Source: Panonychus citri
Taxonomy: Eukaryota > Arthropoda > Arachnida > Trombidiformes > Tetranychidae
NCBI RefSeq assembly: GCF_014898815.1
Contig: NW_026515539.1
Location: 2,914,001 to 2,978,000 of the forward strand
Reading direction: 5' to 3'
Length of the DNA: 64,000 nucleotides
Shown here: one piece after another, positions 1 through 11,922 of the stretch
Numbering within the stretch: the first letter of the stretch is position 1
How the letters are laid out: every line of letters starts with the position of its first letter
Notes under the pieces: generated by a model
What the model was told of the DNA's origin: nothing
What the model saw: only the letters and a program-made list of their open reading frames with translations
Databases searched by the model: none
Translations under genes and position numbers: made by a program

Positions 1-2699
1 AATCATGATTACAATCCTCGGAATTGTCTGAGATGAATTTAGATTGAATTGAATTAATAACACACCATGGAAGGTGAATCCATTTGAGTGAACCGACACA
101 ATAGGAAATTAGGTCAACTTATTACAAAACTTTAACCTTGACCATGTCCCCTGATGGTCAGTTTAATGTTGACTTGTTTTTCCAATCAAATATCAACTTT
201 AATTAACAATTTAAACTTCAATTTACGTGATAATTTAAAATGATTACTTTCAATTTCTTTCCTTTAGTTTTGTTGTAGATATTTTTTCAATTTCTTTTAC
301 AATAATTGGATAAATTTTAGAATTAAACAATTTAAATTAAATTGTTCGCCAACTTTAATTGTTGATCAAGTCAAACTTTCATCATAAATTGAGTGTTAAT
401 TCAATTAACTTGAAAGGTTTACTACTTATTATTATTTTTGTCACAGAAAAACAATCTTCATGTTTTCCTTGATGTTCATGGTGAATATTTTTCTCAGTTA
501 ATTTCATGAGGATAATGAACAAAAATAAGAGTTGCAACTGTAATCAAAATCAATTTGATTCAATTTTGAAAATGAAACTTTCCAATTTAATTGATTACAG
601 TTAGAATTACAATTTTAATTCACTGATTAAATTAAATAATTGTGGAATGGTTTACATTTTAATTTAGCTGAATTGAAATATAAAATTGATTTAAATGGTT
701 ATTAAATTAATATTTGATTAAATGTTAATTTATTTTCCTGGTGAACAATTTCATCACCATAAAGAAACATGATGATAATCAAGACTATTTATAAATCACT
801 GGAGTGATTAGATAATCATTTCTAAATAGTTAATATACTTTTATAAATTCATATTAATTTAACCATTATTATCATTGGTTTTCATCGTTTCATCAATTAA
901 GGAAAGATAATCATGATGAGAATCCTAATCATCATAATAATCTGTCATTTGTTAAGTTGAAAGGTTAGAGGATACGATATGTGGAAATTTTCATTCCATG
1001 AGATTGAAACTGAATTCTCATGAAATATTGGATGAAAAATGAGAGAATCACTTACGAAATAAACTCTTGGGTAAATCAACAAGATGAAGATGATGAAACT
1101 TTTTCTTGTTTACAAAGTCAAGATGAGAGATTTTTCATCTTCATCTTTATCCATTTTCATAATTCTCCCTGAAAATGATCATTATTGTTTTCTAAATAAT
1201 AATAATCATCATTTTCCTCCATGTAATCATCTGTTGACTCTCACCACCCACTCCACCCTTTTAACATCCTCATCACTCAATCATTTGTATAAATCACACG
1301 CAACCCAATTAACTGATTCCTTTGTTTTACCAAACAAAACTAAATCATTATGATTAAATTGTTGGTAATTTTTTGATTATTATTGTTACAGTTTCTATTT
1401 TTTTCTGTTGATTGTCAAAGTAAAACTTTCCTATTGATACAAATCCAATTATCATGATAACTTTTGATTGTCCAGTTTGACAGAAATTTGATTGACCCTA
1501 ATGGTTTACATTGTTATTATTAACAATCAACTTTATCAAGTGATTATTATTATTATATCAAAATGAACCAATAGCTGATTATGATTATGATGATTAAATT
1601 GCAATCATGATTAACCCGTGAAAGTTAACAAGTAACAGATTAAAATGACAACATTGATTATAATAATTAGTTAATCAATGCAACAAATCAATTGACAAGA
1701 TAAACTGTTAATTGTTGTTATCATATAATAGATTTACAATCAATATGGAGTGGGTTTAGAGAGATGTTAATGATTGGAGGAGTGGGAAATGGCGGTGGTG
1801 GGGAAGCAAGGAAAGGCGGACATGAGGAATGATGGATGATTAAATTAATGAATTAAAAGACTTTGATAAGATTGAAAGTTTAACAATCAGTTGATTCAGT
1901 TTGCGTGTTCTCTTGTTATTTATCATCAGATATTTACTACTTTTCGTAATTATCATCATCATCATCATCTCTCTCTCTCTCTCTCTCTTACTTTCTTTAT
2001 CTTCTTTGTCATCATAATCATCTGATTGTTTCCAGTAATCGAAACGCTGAAAGTTTCGAGGAAGATTCAATTTCCGCATCAGAATGTTGATTGTTAATCA
2101 GGGAAAGTTTTCCATTAATAAATTACAGTTTAAATAGTTGAAGGAATTTAGAAAATCCTGAACAATCAACTAATTGTGATGATAATTCCAGAAAATAATT
2201 AGTATTATAATCAAAATGTTAATTGTGAAAAAAAATTCTAGAATCTTAATTTTAGCTGTTGCAATATATTTGTGTTGAAATTGCGTTGAGAATATCAAGT
2301 TTAACTAAATTAAAGTTTCTTTTACAATTGAATTGAATCAATTTGGTTATTGGTGTTAAATAATAAAATTCAATTGACCTTACCAACCACAATTAACTGT
2401 TGTTTTGTTAAATTGACTATTGACTGTTGTTTGTTGGTTAATTAATCCTCGATTCTGTTGAATTAATTCAATTCCCAGTTGAGGGAGTTGAACCCTAAGC
2501 ATAATCATTAAACTATCATGAACTATATCATGTAATGAAAATTATCTTGATGATGATAAATATATAAACCAAATCCCAAGTCAGAATAAAGGGTTTGAGC
2601 TTCAATGTTTTGATTAACATGATGTGAACAATTTGTTAATTGTTTTATGTTTTTCTAATTTTCTTTTTCTTGGTTGTTTTCTCTTTGCTCAATGTTTAG
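1..2699. other. non-coding: intron or upstream region of the amine GPCR gene
   Basis: AT-rich DNA with no convincing coding stretch. It ends in a pyrimidine-rich tract and AG at 2698-2699, the acceptor of the GPCR exon, so at least the right part is intron. Earlier GPCR exons (TM1-TM5) are not recognisable here and probably lie to the left of the window. Confidence 0.6.
1951..1988. repeat. (CAT)n/(TC)n microsatellite
   Basis: A run of cat triplets (1951-1968) passes directly into a ct dinucleotide run (1969-1988). Simple sequence in the non-coding region. Confidence 0.9.
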
Positions 2700-3920
2700 G
2701 TCGCTCGAAAAAGGATTCGCCGAAAGCCTGGAACTCGAATTGTCTTGAACGTGAAACATGCTTCCTGTGACAACTCTAAGAGCTTATCAGTGCCTTGTAA
2801 TATCGAAGTGACCACAACCAACTTTTCGAGCGACATGTCCACCAATACAACTTTAACAACAACCACCGCCTCGAATCCAAGTCCAGAAAGGTCGTTTGCT
2901 AGTCAAAGGTTTTCGGTTTGCCCTTCGATTACAAGTCAAGTTATCGAGGAAAGTTCAGTGATTGTCCAAGAATCGAGTTTGGGAGTTGGTATTGGTGGAA
3001 TGGGAGTGACAAGGAAAGACGGAGGTACTTGTCCGGTTCCCATGTCGAGTTGTGAGATTGCTAATTGTAATTCTATGAACAGTGTTCCAGTTGATTGTTC
3101 ACGAAATTATCAATCATCAACCTTATCTCCAGCCAAGGAATGCCTTATATCTCCTGTGAATTCACCGCTTTCCAATAATAATCGTAGTGGGCCTTCAACT
3201 CCTTCAACAGTTACTAATTTAATTACAACCATTGAGAGAGATAAATTTAATTCTAGTGCAACAAATCATTCAGAAACTTGTGATGGATCAACAATTGATA
3301 TAGATGATGATTGGAATCTAATTGGTCAGGAAATATCAGTCACATCGGACGTGATGGTTACTTGTGATTCCAAAGGTACAACTTATCATTACACTTCACC
3401 AAGTCAGGGTGAAGATGGTCCAGGTCGCGGTGGATCGAGCGCAAGTGATGATACAGGTAAATCATGTTCTCGAAAAAGTAAAACAAAGAGTAAAAATATT
3501 TCCAATTCGAGGCGGAAAATGTTACGAATAACAACCAGTTTAATCAGTCCAAATCGCGAGAAAACAACCAAGAACTATGGTTCATGTGGAAGTGGAATCA
3601 ATTCTGTTAATGGTAGAGATTCAATTGAATCAAAGCGTGAACGTAAAGCGGCCAAAACACTGGCCATTATAACGGGAATCTTTGTGATCTGTTGGCTTCC
3701 ATTTTTTATCGTTGCCCTGTTATTGCCCGTTTGCGGTGACCTTTGCAATCCGCCCACTCTGATAATCAGCCTATTCCAGTGGTTGGGTTATGTTAACTCG
3801 ATGCTCAATCCCGTTATTTATACCATTTTCAGCGCTGACTTTAGAACGGCCTTTAAAAAGATTCTACTAGGTAAACGTGCATTTCGTCATCATAATCATC
3901 GAGCTCAGAATCGAGTGTGA
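2700..3920 (+). CDS. biogenic amine GPCR, 3' exon (5-HT1-like), partial
   Basis: This is the last exon of a class A aminergic receptor. It opens after a splice acceptor at 2698-2699 in phase 0 with the basic end of TM5/start of intracellular loop 3 (VARKRIRRKPG). A roughly 300-residue Ser/Thr/Asn-rich loop follows. ERKAAKTLAIITGIF leads into TM6 with the CWLPFF signature (about 3650-3725), then an extracellular Cys pair, and TM7 with WLGYVNSMLNP and the NPxxY motif as NPVIY (about 3778-3830). A short basic tail ends at the stop. TM6-TM7 wording is closest to serotonin 5-HT1 receptors, which are Gi-coupled plasma-membrane receptors. Octopamine, tyramine or dopamine D2-like subtypes are not excluded because TM3 and the ligand-binding Asp are outside the window. 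The very long loop 3 is typical of arthropod Gi-type amine receptors. Confidence 0.88.
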   Translation, partial: VARKRIRRKPGTRIVLNVKHASCDNSKSLSVPCNIEVTTTNFSSDMSTNTTLTTTTASNPSPERSFASQRFSVCPSITSQVIEESSVIVQESSLGVGIGGMGVTRKDGGTCPVPMSSCEIANCNSMNSVPVDCSRNYQSSTLSPAKECLISPVNSPLSNNNRSGPSTPSTVTNLITTIERDKFNSSATNHSETCDGSTIDIDDDWNLIGQEISVTSDVMVTCDSKGTTYHYTSPSQGEDGPGRGGSSASDDTGKSCSRKSKTKSKNISNSRRKMLRITTSLISPNREKTTKNYGSCGSGINSVNGRDSIESKRERKAAKTLAIITGIFVICWLPFFIVALLLPVCGDLCNPPTLIISLFQWLGYVNSMLNPVIYTIFSADFRTAFKKILLGKRAFRHHNHRAQNRV

Positions 3921-6149
3921 TAATAACACCAAGACCAGAAAAAAAACAGAATCGATCATCATTAATCACCATTTGATCAACTCTCTCGTTTAATGGATGA
4001 TTAAATATGAAATTAAATAACAGACCAACAATTTGACCGAGTGTTGTTTTTTCACTCATTGGATTAACTCTGTTACCATTATCATCAATATGTGTACCTT
4101 GAGAATTGGTTAGCTGGTTGATTGATTAATTGAATCTCATCTTGTATTATTAACAACAACATGATGATGACTATGAGGAGGAGGTGATGGTGGTTAAAGG
4201 CTGGTGGATGGAGGAAGAGAGGAAGACAAGGAGCAAGATGATGATAAAGAAAATCGTTAAGCCTTGGACGAGGGATAAAACCTTTTTTCTGGTTAAATAA
4301 TCTTACCTAAGTATTGAGTATTTGGGCTTCTGTTTTTCAATTGCTGGTTCAATGGTTTCAGGATCTTGATTATCATCATCATGTTGATCATCCTCATCAT
4401 TTGTAACACTTGAGAGGACAAAAGTAGTAACCATTAGTCATCACCATCAATTAATCATCATTCCTGTTCATCATCATCCTGATAACTGTTGGTAATATCA
4501 TGAACATTGTTCATTTGGTTTGATTATCATAATCAAGGAATCAAATTACAACATATAACATCAATATCCACAATTAACTGATCACAATCCACATGAGATG
4601 GTAATTTAAATTGATTTGTTTCATTTATTGTGTTTACTTAAATATTGTTATTGATTGTTAATCAGCTCAATTTGAATCGTTGATTGTGATTGTGTTTGAA
4701 TGTCTACAGGAATAGCAATGGAAACTGGTTAACTAAATTAACTAATTGTTGATGATTTTGATGAAAAATTTATGTTTAGATGGGGAAAAAAAGGATTCAA
4801 ATCAATCGTCGTTAATCAGATTAGATTTGATTAACCAACCATTGATTTATGTACTATCCAGCAATTAGAGACAAGTTGAAGGATTAGTAATCAAAGTAAA
4901 TTGTAATTCTTTCTAATGATTAACTAATAATATTGTCAATTACAATTAACAGACAAATTTAATAGTAATTAAACTAATACTTTGTATTGGAATCATGTTG
5001 AGATAATAACCATCGAGTAGTCAATTAATTAATTAATTAACTGATGAACATTGAGATTGATTTTTTTTAGATTACATTGAATTACAATTTAAGCAGATAA
5101 TTGCAATCATTGGTTAATCTTAATCTCTTTTCTATCTTATCTTTAATCCATGATGATGACAATTACCACTAATCACAATTCAACTATAAATCGCTTGCAG
5201 GATATTGAAACAAAAAGGGAAAATCAATTTGGATTAAAAATCGAGGATTAACAAAAACGGATTATTCAAGTTTACAACTTGGATTAATTTTCAACAAGGA
5301 TTATAATGATAACGTGATGGTCATCCAGTGGTCACTATCATGGCCTCAATGAGTTCTGGACTTATATATATATTCATTAATTGAACATTATCTCAAGATA
5401 ATTAAATGTTGATTAATTATTTTGAGTCTTTATTTTTTGCAAGAATAAAAAATTATTATAACCAACAAAAAGTATTATTATTATCCAATAAATTGTAAAC
5501 TTTTTTAATTATCCTGACAATTAACTAATAGAAAACAAAATTGTTAATTGTTTATTTTCCTTAATTTAGTTGATTATTTTTACCAATCGATTGATTTTTC
5601 CATTTATTTAATTTGCTTTGAATTTTGTTTTTTATTTCTTGATCATCAATATAACAATTTACTGATTTTACTGATCATTGATTAGCTTGATTGTTACTTT
5701 TAATAATTCCCCATGGATTTGTATTAATAATAAATTGATTCACAACATTTAGATTTTAATAATTAACTGGAAATGATTTTTTCCCTCTCATTCATTTCTA
5801 ATTAATATGAGTTAAATATTACAATATACTAATCTTAATTAACCTTGATTGTTGAGGTGTAAATGTTGATTAATTGTATTTCTCAATCTGATATCGGTCA
5901 TACAACAATTAGTTTATTTTTATCCTTCCGTTGAACAAGTTAACTGTAACATATTAATAAATTTGATTGATTGTTGACAATCAATAAAGGAAACAACATT
6001 GTGAATGGAAACGTAACAATAAAGCAATAGTAAAGTAATGGATTATCATTAATTAATTGTCTATCAATAGACAACAACAACAATTAAGCTCAATCAGTTT
6101 CGTAAGTGGTACTATGATGAATCAAAAGATGGAAGCACCAAAGTACTAT
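3921..6149. other. non-coding intergenic region
   Basis: Probable 3' untranslated region of the GPCR followed by AT-rich intergenic sequence. Open frames here are short and compositionally simple. Nothing recognisable. Confidence 0.6.
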
Positions 6150-6460
6150 GTAAAAGTAAACAGCCTAAGGCACTTTCAAGGTAAACCCAGTTGACCATTG
6201 AACATATGATCACCCCCCTAACTTATTTCGGTACCTCCGAAATTAGTTGAGGGGGGTTAAGTTAATTCAATGGACTTAACGATAGATAGACTTACTATGA
6301 TCACCCCGCTAACTTATTAACCCCCGAGCAATAAGTCCATTGAATTAACATAACCCCCCTCAACTAATTTCGGAGGTACCGAAATAAGTTAGGGGGGTGA
6401 TCATATGTTCAATGGTCAACTGGGTTTACCTTGAAAGTGCCTAAGGGGGTTTACTTTTAC
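6150..6460. repeat. foldback inverted repeat (MITE-like), about 129-base arms
   Basis: The left arm 6150-6278 is repeated as its reverse complement at 6332-6460 with only a few mismatches, around a loop of about 53 bases. Each arm also contains smaller palindromes with runs of C and G (accccccta / tagggggg), unlike the surrounding AT-rich DNA. No coding capacity. The structure fits a non-autonomous foldback/MITE element. I could not identify a clear target-site duplication. Confidence 0.75.
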
Positions 6461-6794
6461 TTACTGCTACCAAATATTGTGACTGAATTTAGTCCAACTA
6501 TTGATCATTAAGATGAAAGGAATAATTAAAATTTGTATTGTCTATTTACTGTTAATTGTTCAACTCAATCATGGAAATGGTTAACCCAATAGACTGTAGT
6601 TTTATCGGTCAGAATAGTTTTGTTTGTTTTCGGACATTCGATCGAAAGATTTACTTAATCGATTTGCTTTATTGTGGTTAATCATAAGGTAACAAAATAA
6701 AAGGTAGAAATTGAAAGTTACTTGTTAATTGTGAATTCGAGTTAATTTTGATCTTTAGGTGTTTTAAATTATTCGGCTGATTAAATTCTGTATT

Positions 6795-8009
6795 ATGTTA
6801 ACATTGAATCGAAAAATAATTGAGGAAAATTTGTTGAATTCTCCATTTAAAGTTCCCAGTGATTCTTATCGTTCATCAATTTATCAGTTTTTCGTTCGTA
6901 ATTTTATAATCAATCGATTGATCTTCAACTATCGATGGTTTCATTTGACCTTTTCAAGTCTAACTCTTTCTCTTCTCGTTATAAGGACAATCACGTTCAT
7001 CTTAGAGATAACCAAGAATCTCAACTCTTCAGAATTTGCGATTTCTATCTTCTTGGTTTTCACCATTTCAGAATGTTGGTGTCTTTATGTTGTTCTAGAG
7101 AGCATCGGGTTCCCGTCGACTTCATTTGTCCGAAATTTCGACTCCATTTGGGGTCAATTAAGATGTTCTTATGACGAGAATGTATACAAACAACTCGTAC
7201 GCTCCACATTCTCAGCTAATATCCAAACGGGGATCGTTGAGGTAACTAATTTGGCCTCAGTTGCTGCTAACAGTTACATTGAATACTTCGACGAGAAAAG
7301 AGACAATATAATGATCTTCATCGGTGGTAAACTAATCGATATTTTCATCTCATTACTAACCTTCAATTTACTACGAGGATTTTTTATCGCCCATAACTTC
7401 ATTAAGATCGGACATCAACATGTTAACAATCAGATGAAAATGATAATTGAATCACCTCACGTTCCCGACTCGACTCTTTATCGACTTCGTTATGAACACT
7501 TTCAGCTAGTTCGTTGTGGTGAATTATGTGACTTGGCCTACAGACGTTTCGTGACAATGTCTTGTTTAGTGGTCGTACCAAGTTCTATCGTGATTCTCTA
7601 TAATCTGGCCTATGTTGATCTCACGATTTCGAGTCAAGTTGTTTACTTTGTAATTCTTTTGCAGAATTTCAATTTTTTCGTTTTCTTTTCTATTCATTTG
7701 ATCGGCTTCTATTCGCACCCTGGTCGTGTTCGTGACGATATTTATCAATCAACTTTAATCGAAAGAAGTGACAGTTATAAATCAGAAGTGAGAAAATCGA
7801 TTGATTTACATTCGAAAATTTTTAAATACTCATTTCAACTTTTCTCTTCTTTCCCTTAGGCTTTACTTTTCATGGAATTGATTGATAAAAATTCATCAGG
7901 AATCAAATTCATGGGAATCTACTTGCTGACACCTGATATTGTGCCCAATTTAGCTGCTTTTGTTTTCACTTATGTAATGGCGATTCCGAACTTTTTAACA
8001 ACCAAATAG
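6795..8009 (+). CDS. gustatory receptor (7TM, insect-type Gr family), two exons
   Basis: Exon 1 is 6795-7787. A 72-base intron with gtgaga donor (7788) and cttag acceptor (7859) lies in phase 0. Exon 2 is 7860-8009. The product is 380 residues, a usual length for arthropod gustatory receptors. It shows several hydrophobic helices (about residues 50-75, 82-105, 140-165, 175-200, 255-280, 285-305) and a C-terminal exon with a last helix ending TYVMAIPNFL, which corresponds to the TYhhhhhQ region of the family with Phe/Leu replacing the Gln. Without splicing the frame stops at 7859, so the intron is needed for the conserved C terminus. The role is inferred from family: ligand-gated ion channel in chemosensory neurons, inverted topology. 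Sequence divergence prevents naming a ligand. It is only distantly similar to the receptor at 59986-61585. Confidence 0.8.
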
Positions 8010-8199
8010 TTGACGCAAAATGTTTCGTTGGTCGAAAACAAATCGAGAGTAGAAATGACATGTTAGAATGGATTCATCATCACAATTTGAATGAAGAGAA
8101 TCAGGAAAATTCAGGATAATAGTGAATTAGTAAGATGAGTGTTTAATTTTTGCGAAGATGATCAATTGTTTGTTGTGGTTCTTCATGAAATGTCGTTGA

Positions 8200-9165
8200 C
8201 TATTTACAAAACTTGTCAGACTTGACCTTCTCCCTACGATCAAGAAGTGTTTCATGTAATTTACCCTCATTTTTAGCCGATTTCAGCAATTTACCTCCTT
8301 TATCAAGATTCTTGCTCATTTTTCCGGTGATAAATTTCTTAATGTACTTTTCTTCACAATCATCGAGTGATCCTTTCTCTTCATCGGGAATTTTGGATTC
8401 TTCAGCTTCTTTTTTCGCTGCTTCTGGATCTAAATTTGAACGTATCTTTACAAACTCATTTGGACCCGCTTTCTGACTCTTGGCAACAATGTAACCCGAA
8501 TCATCAGGAGAAAGGAAACATCCGTTAGCACCAACAATGGCAGTTTTATCTTCTTGGAAAACTGGTTCAAATTGTTCCCGTTGTCCAATAGCATCCGATC
8601 GGCCAACTAAACGATTATTACCATCCAAACTTAAGTATTTACCATAACCAGACTTGAACGCTCGATGAGTTTCTGAAATTCTGATTGTGGTGAAAATTTC
8701 CTCCTGATAAGGTGATTCACCCGGCGGGTGAGGTTCTCCGACAGCGATCAGCCCATTGTCCAAAGCTTTCATATAACAATAAGGTAACACTTCAATGGCG
8801 GTGGTTCCTGTTATGGCTCCGAGATCTTTCAGATAAACCCAACCACCTAATATAATAAGAAAAAAACAAAGAATTTATTGTAAAGAATTAGAAACATGGG
8901 AACAATTAAATAAATTGCAAGAATCAAATTTACCATGTTTGATGGTATCTTCATTATTCCGTTCGGTTTCAGGTTCACCTTTCAAACGCTTTTCTTTGTT
9001 TTTATTTTTCTTTTTCCTGGTTTTCCATGCGAAATAAATGAAAAACAATAGACAAAAGAATCAATTGATTAATTTCACCTTCAAATTAAATGAATGAAAC
9101 AAATTAACTTACCTTTTCTCTCCTTTGAGTTTTAATTTAGTTGCAACACCAACATAATCAGACAT
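8200..9165 (-). CDS. FRG1: FRG1 protein, three exons
   Basis: Exons on the minus strand are 9165-9113, 9016-8934 and 8846-8200. The joined frame gives 260 residues, close to human FRG1 (258). The start MSDYVGVATKLKLKGEK resembles the FRG1 N terminus and is followed by a Lys-rich stretch. The fascin-like beta-trefoil core contains ALDNGL, KSGYGKYLSLDG and VGRSDAIGQREQFEPVFQ, and the C terminus LHETLLDRREKVKSDKFCK is a family hallmark. FRG1 is a nuclear, actin-bundling and RNA-associated protein linked to pre-mRNA processing. Splice sites follow gt-ag (donors 9112 and 8933, acceptors 9017 and 8847) with phases 2 and 1. The left neighbour, the gustatory receptor, is convergent, and the genes are about 190 bases apart. 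Confidence 0.96.
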
Positions 9166-9913
9166 CGCAATTGATTCAATGATTGAATTTCAATTGTTGT
9201 TTTTATGAATCAAATGTAAACATAAACAAATTGATCCAAGAATCAGCTGTTTGTTTGAGCGGTAATAATGAATTTGGTTGATCATTTTTGAGTTAAATGA
9301 ATTGAGACAATTTAGTTTATAGTTTCTCAATAATTTTCCAATTAACTTATAAGGCATGTTAATTGTAGTTAATTTTAATTTAGTGACTTAATTATCTAAA
9401 AAAAAACAGAAGTTGGTTAATTGTTGTATCAATAATTTGAATGGATTTTGTCATTAGTTACTTTTGTTTTCTTCTCTCGATTCAAAATCATTAACAATTA
9501 ATAAAATTTTAACGTTTTTGTTTTCATTCGTATTGATAATTTTGAGCAACCATTAACAGTTTATGTGAGTGTATAGATTCAATTTTAATTGATTAATAAA
9601 AAGCATCGGTGATTGGATCTATTTTCAATTGTCGATCATTGAAAACAGCAGAAATATTAGATGATTCATCTCATGAGTGTGAGTAGATTGATGTATAACA
9701 TTTGCAGACGTGATGATAATAATGTTTGCGTGTTCATCTGCATGCTTTTGGTGCATGGTGCCAACGATGAAGGTGGATAATGCTGATGGTGAACAATTAG
9801 CAACCAACTTCAGGGTGTAAATAGAGAGAGAAAGAAATAGGGAAAAGGAAAAAGAGAAAAATTTAACAATGTAAGTTGATAAGCGTAATAATAATAAGCT
9901 CCTTGGAATTGAT
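9166..9913. other. intergenic: FRG1 upstream and tamozhennic-like 3' region
   Basis: AT-rich. It should contain the FRG1 promoter on the minus strand and the 3' untranslated region of the next minus-strand gene. No further gene seen. Confidence 0.6.
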
Positions 9914-11922
9914 TCAAATGTAAGTGGGTGAATTTAGTAAACTATGTTCACAAGCACTACAACTGGTTGCATCTTTTGAATTAACAAGAGTACAAACTGG
10001 ACAAACTCTCCCACCGCTGAGTAGATTGGCCTCAGGTTTATCTCGACTTCGGGAACACATATCACAAATCTCGGTTTGATTGGTGTTCAAAAAGGTACAA
10101 TAAGCACAAGGCCAACCATTTTTATCGCTTTGATTACTTTTGGTAATTCCAGCAGATCGATCATGACTTTTATCACGATTTTTGTTAATTCGATGTTGAT
10201 TCAGCATAGATTCAGGTTTTCTCTCTGGTAATCTTTCAATTGATTTACGTTCTTTTGGCTCGGGATTAGGTGGGACTGATTTTCTTGATTTATCTTCATC
10301 TGAAAAGCTTTTGAGAATTGCATTGATACGATCTTCCAATCTTTTATTGGCAGCGTTGTTATTATTTGTAGTATTATTGGTAACATGAGATGAATTATTA
10401 TTAGTCAAATTACAATCAGACAGTTGATTTGATTCATCAGATCGGCTCGTACCATGACTCGAAATAACCGTTGATGATGAACATGGTGTTCGTGAAGTTG
10501 TAGATGTTGGTGTACGACGGTCAACGTTTTTAAGTCTCGATCCGCTTGACTTAATGTTCAAAGTTGATAAAGTTCCGTCAATTGTGTCTACACTATTTTT
10601 GTTCAAACCTGAATCATTGTGATTGTGATTAGATTTATTATTAGTTGCTATGGATTGTAAAGGAGTGGAGGATGAAACAGGTTGTTGTTGTTGTTGATTT
10701 TGTTGATGGTGATGATGAAGATAAGGTGGGTAATTGTTTGAATTGAAAGTTTGATGATTAGCTGCATAAGAATTTGAAAATTCACTAGCAAACATGGGTG
10801 GAGGAGCGATATAACCAGTAGGCGTATGAATGCCGTGATAGATTACATTTGGATTTCGTGATTCATTTTCTACAGTGAAATTCATTAGATCACGAGAACG
10901 AGAATTATCCAAATTTTGATGATTAATAATTTCTTTGGGTGGGGGAAGATCGTTTGTCCGTCGATTCTCTCGGAGAACTGGACAACCATTTTGATGATAT
11001 TGTGGAGATTGAACTTGTCCAGGTAATCTTTTGTTCTGTCCAATTGGATGGGATTGTTTACCATATTTGGAAGAATGAAGGCTTAATGAAGGATCGGTTT
11101 CCAGATCAATTAATCTATCCGAATCAAGGACATAGTTGATCAGCTGATCCATTGAACATATTGAATTGGCTCGAATGTCTAAAATTTGAAGCCAACTGAG
11201 AGAAATATTTTTCTTTTCAATGTATCAGCTATTTCGATCATCATTTGACACTCAACAAAGGCAATTAGACAATCTAATGATACTCGGGCTAAAGTATCTG
11301 GATCGATGATGGAAGATTCAGCAGAATAACAGACAACACCATTAATACTCTTATTTCGATAACCCATTAGGTACAAAATTTTTGAAGCTCCTCGAAGTTG
11401 TTTATCGACCAAACCTTTCATGTAACCACCATAAGGTAAGATTGTTCGAAATTCTTTCCTCCAAGGTTTCGTTAAGAGGCTTGTGGCATACTTTTCGAGT
11501 ACCTCGAAAGCCGATGCAGCTCGAGGTGCGGTGAAATTTTTATTCTCATAAATGCTTTTGTCAAAACATTCGGCTACCTCAATGTTATCGAACTTGTTAC
11601 AATGGGGAACCATTGATAAATATTCTAAAATTAAAGATTCCAATTTGGTTTTGTGAGCCAATTTCTCTGGAGTTTCATCCCTATTGAGGTAAGATAGGTG
11701 ACCTTGGACGAGACGTTTCTTAACTTCTTCTTGAGGAGATAATTTATAAACCATATTACATGAGGGAGTGGTTGAGATTCCTGATGTAACCGGAACTCCT
11801 GGCGCTAATCCAGGCTGATAGAAACGCTGAGATCCTGATGAACCAATTCCATAAAAACCATTGTTATGGGAACCATTAAATCTACCATCCATGTGATATG
11901 CATTACTAGGTTGACTATTCAT
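9914..11922 (-). CDS. tamo: tamozhennic-like protein (PUB domain plus two RanBP2 zinc fingers), frameshifted
   Basis: The N-terminal part (11922 to about 11190) starts at MNSQPSNAYHMDG. It contains a PUB-type domain with AFEVLEKYATSLLTKPWRKE and YGGYMKGLV, as in Drosophila Tamozhennic and vertebrate SPATA2. The C-terminal part (about 11190-9914) has a low-complexity Asn/Ser/Gln linker and two RanBP2-type fingers, WPCAYCTFLNTNQTEICDMC and RVCPVCTLVNSKDATSCSAC. Drosophila Tamo is reported to control nuclear import of Dorsal, and SPATA2 recruits CYLD. The two parts are in different frames. Codons for the expected linking segment continue on both sides of a short A-run near 11205-11215, where one base appears to be missing. 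No intron fits such a short gap. This is either a sequence error or a real break. An in-frame Met at 12021 exists, but the family-like start is 11922. Confidence 0.8.

Noticed and set aside
1084..1353. 89-codon plus-strand frame
   Set aside because: Asn/His/Ser/Thr runs from simple AT-rich DNA, with no start context or homology that I can see.
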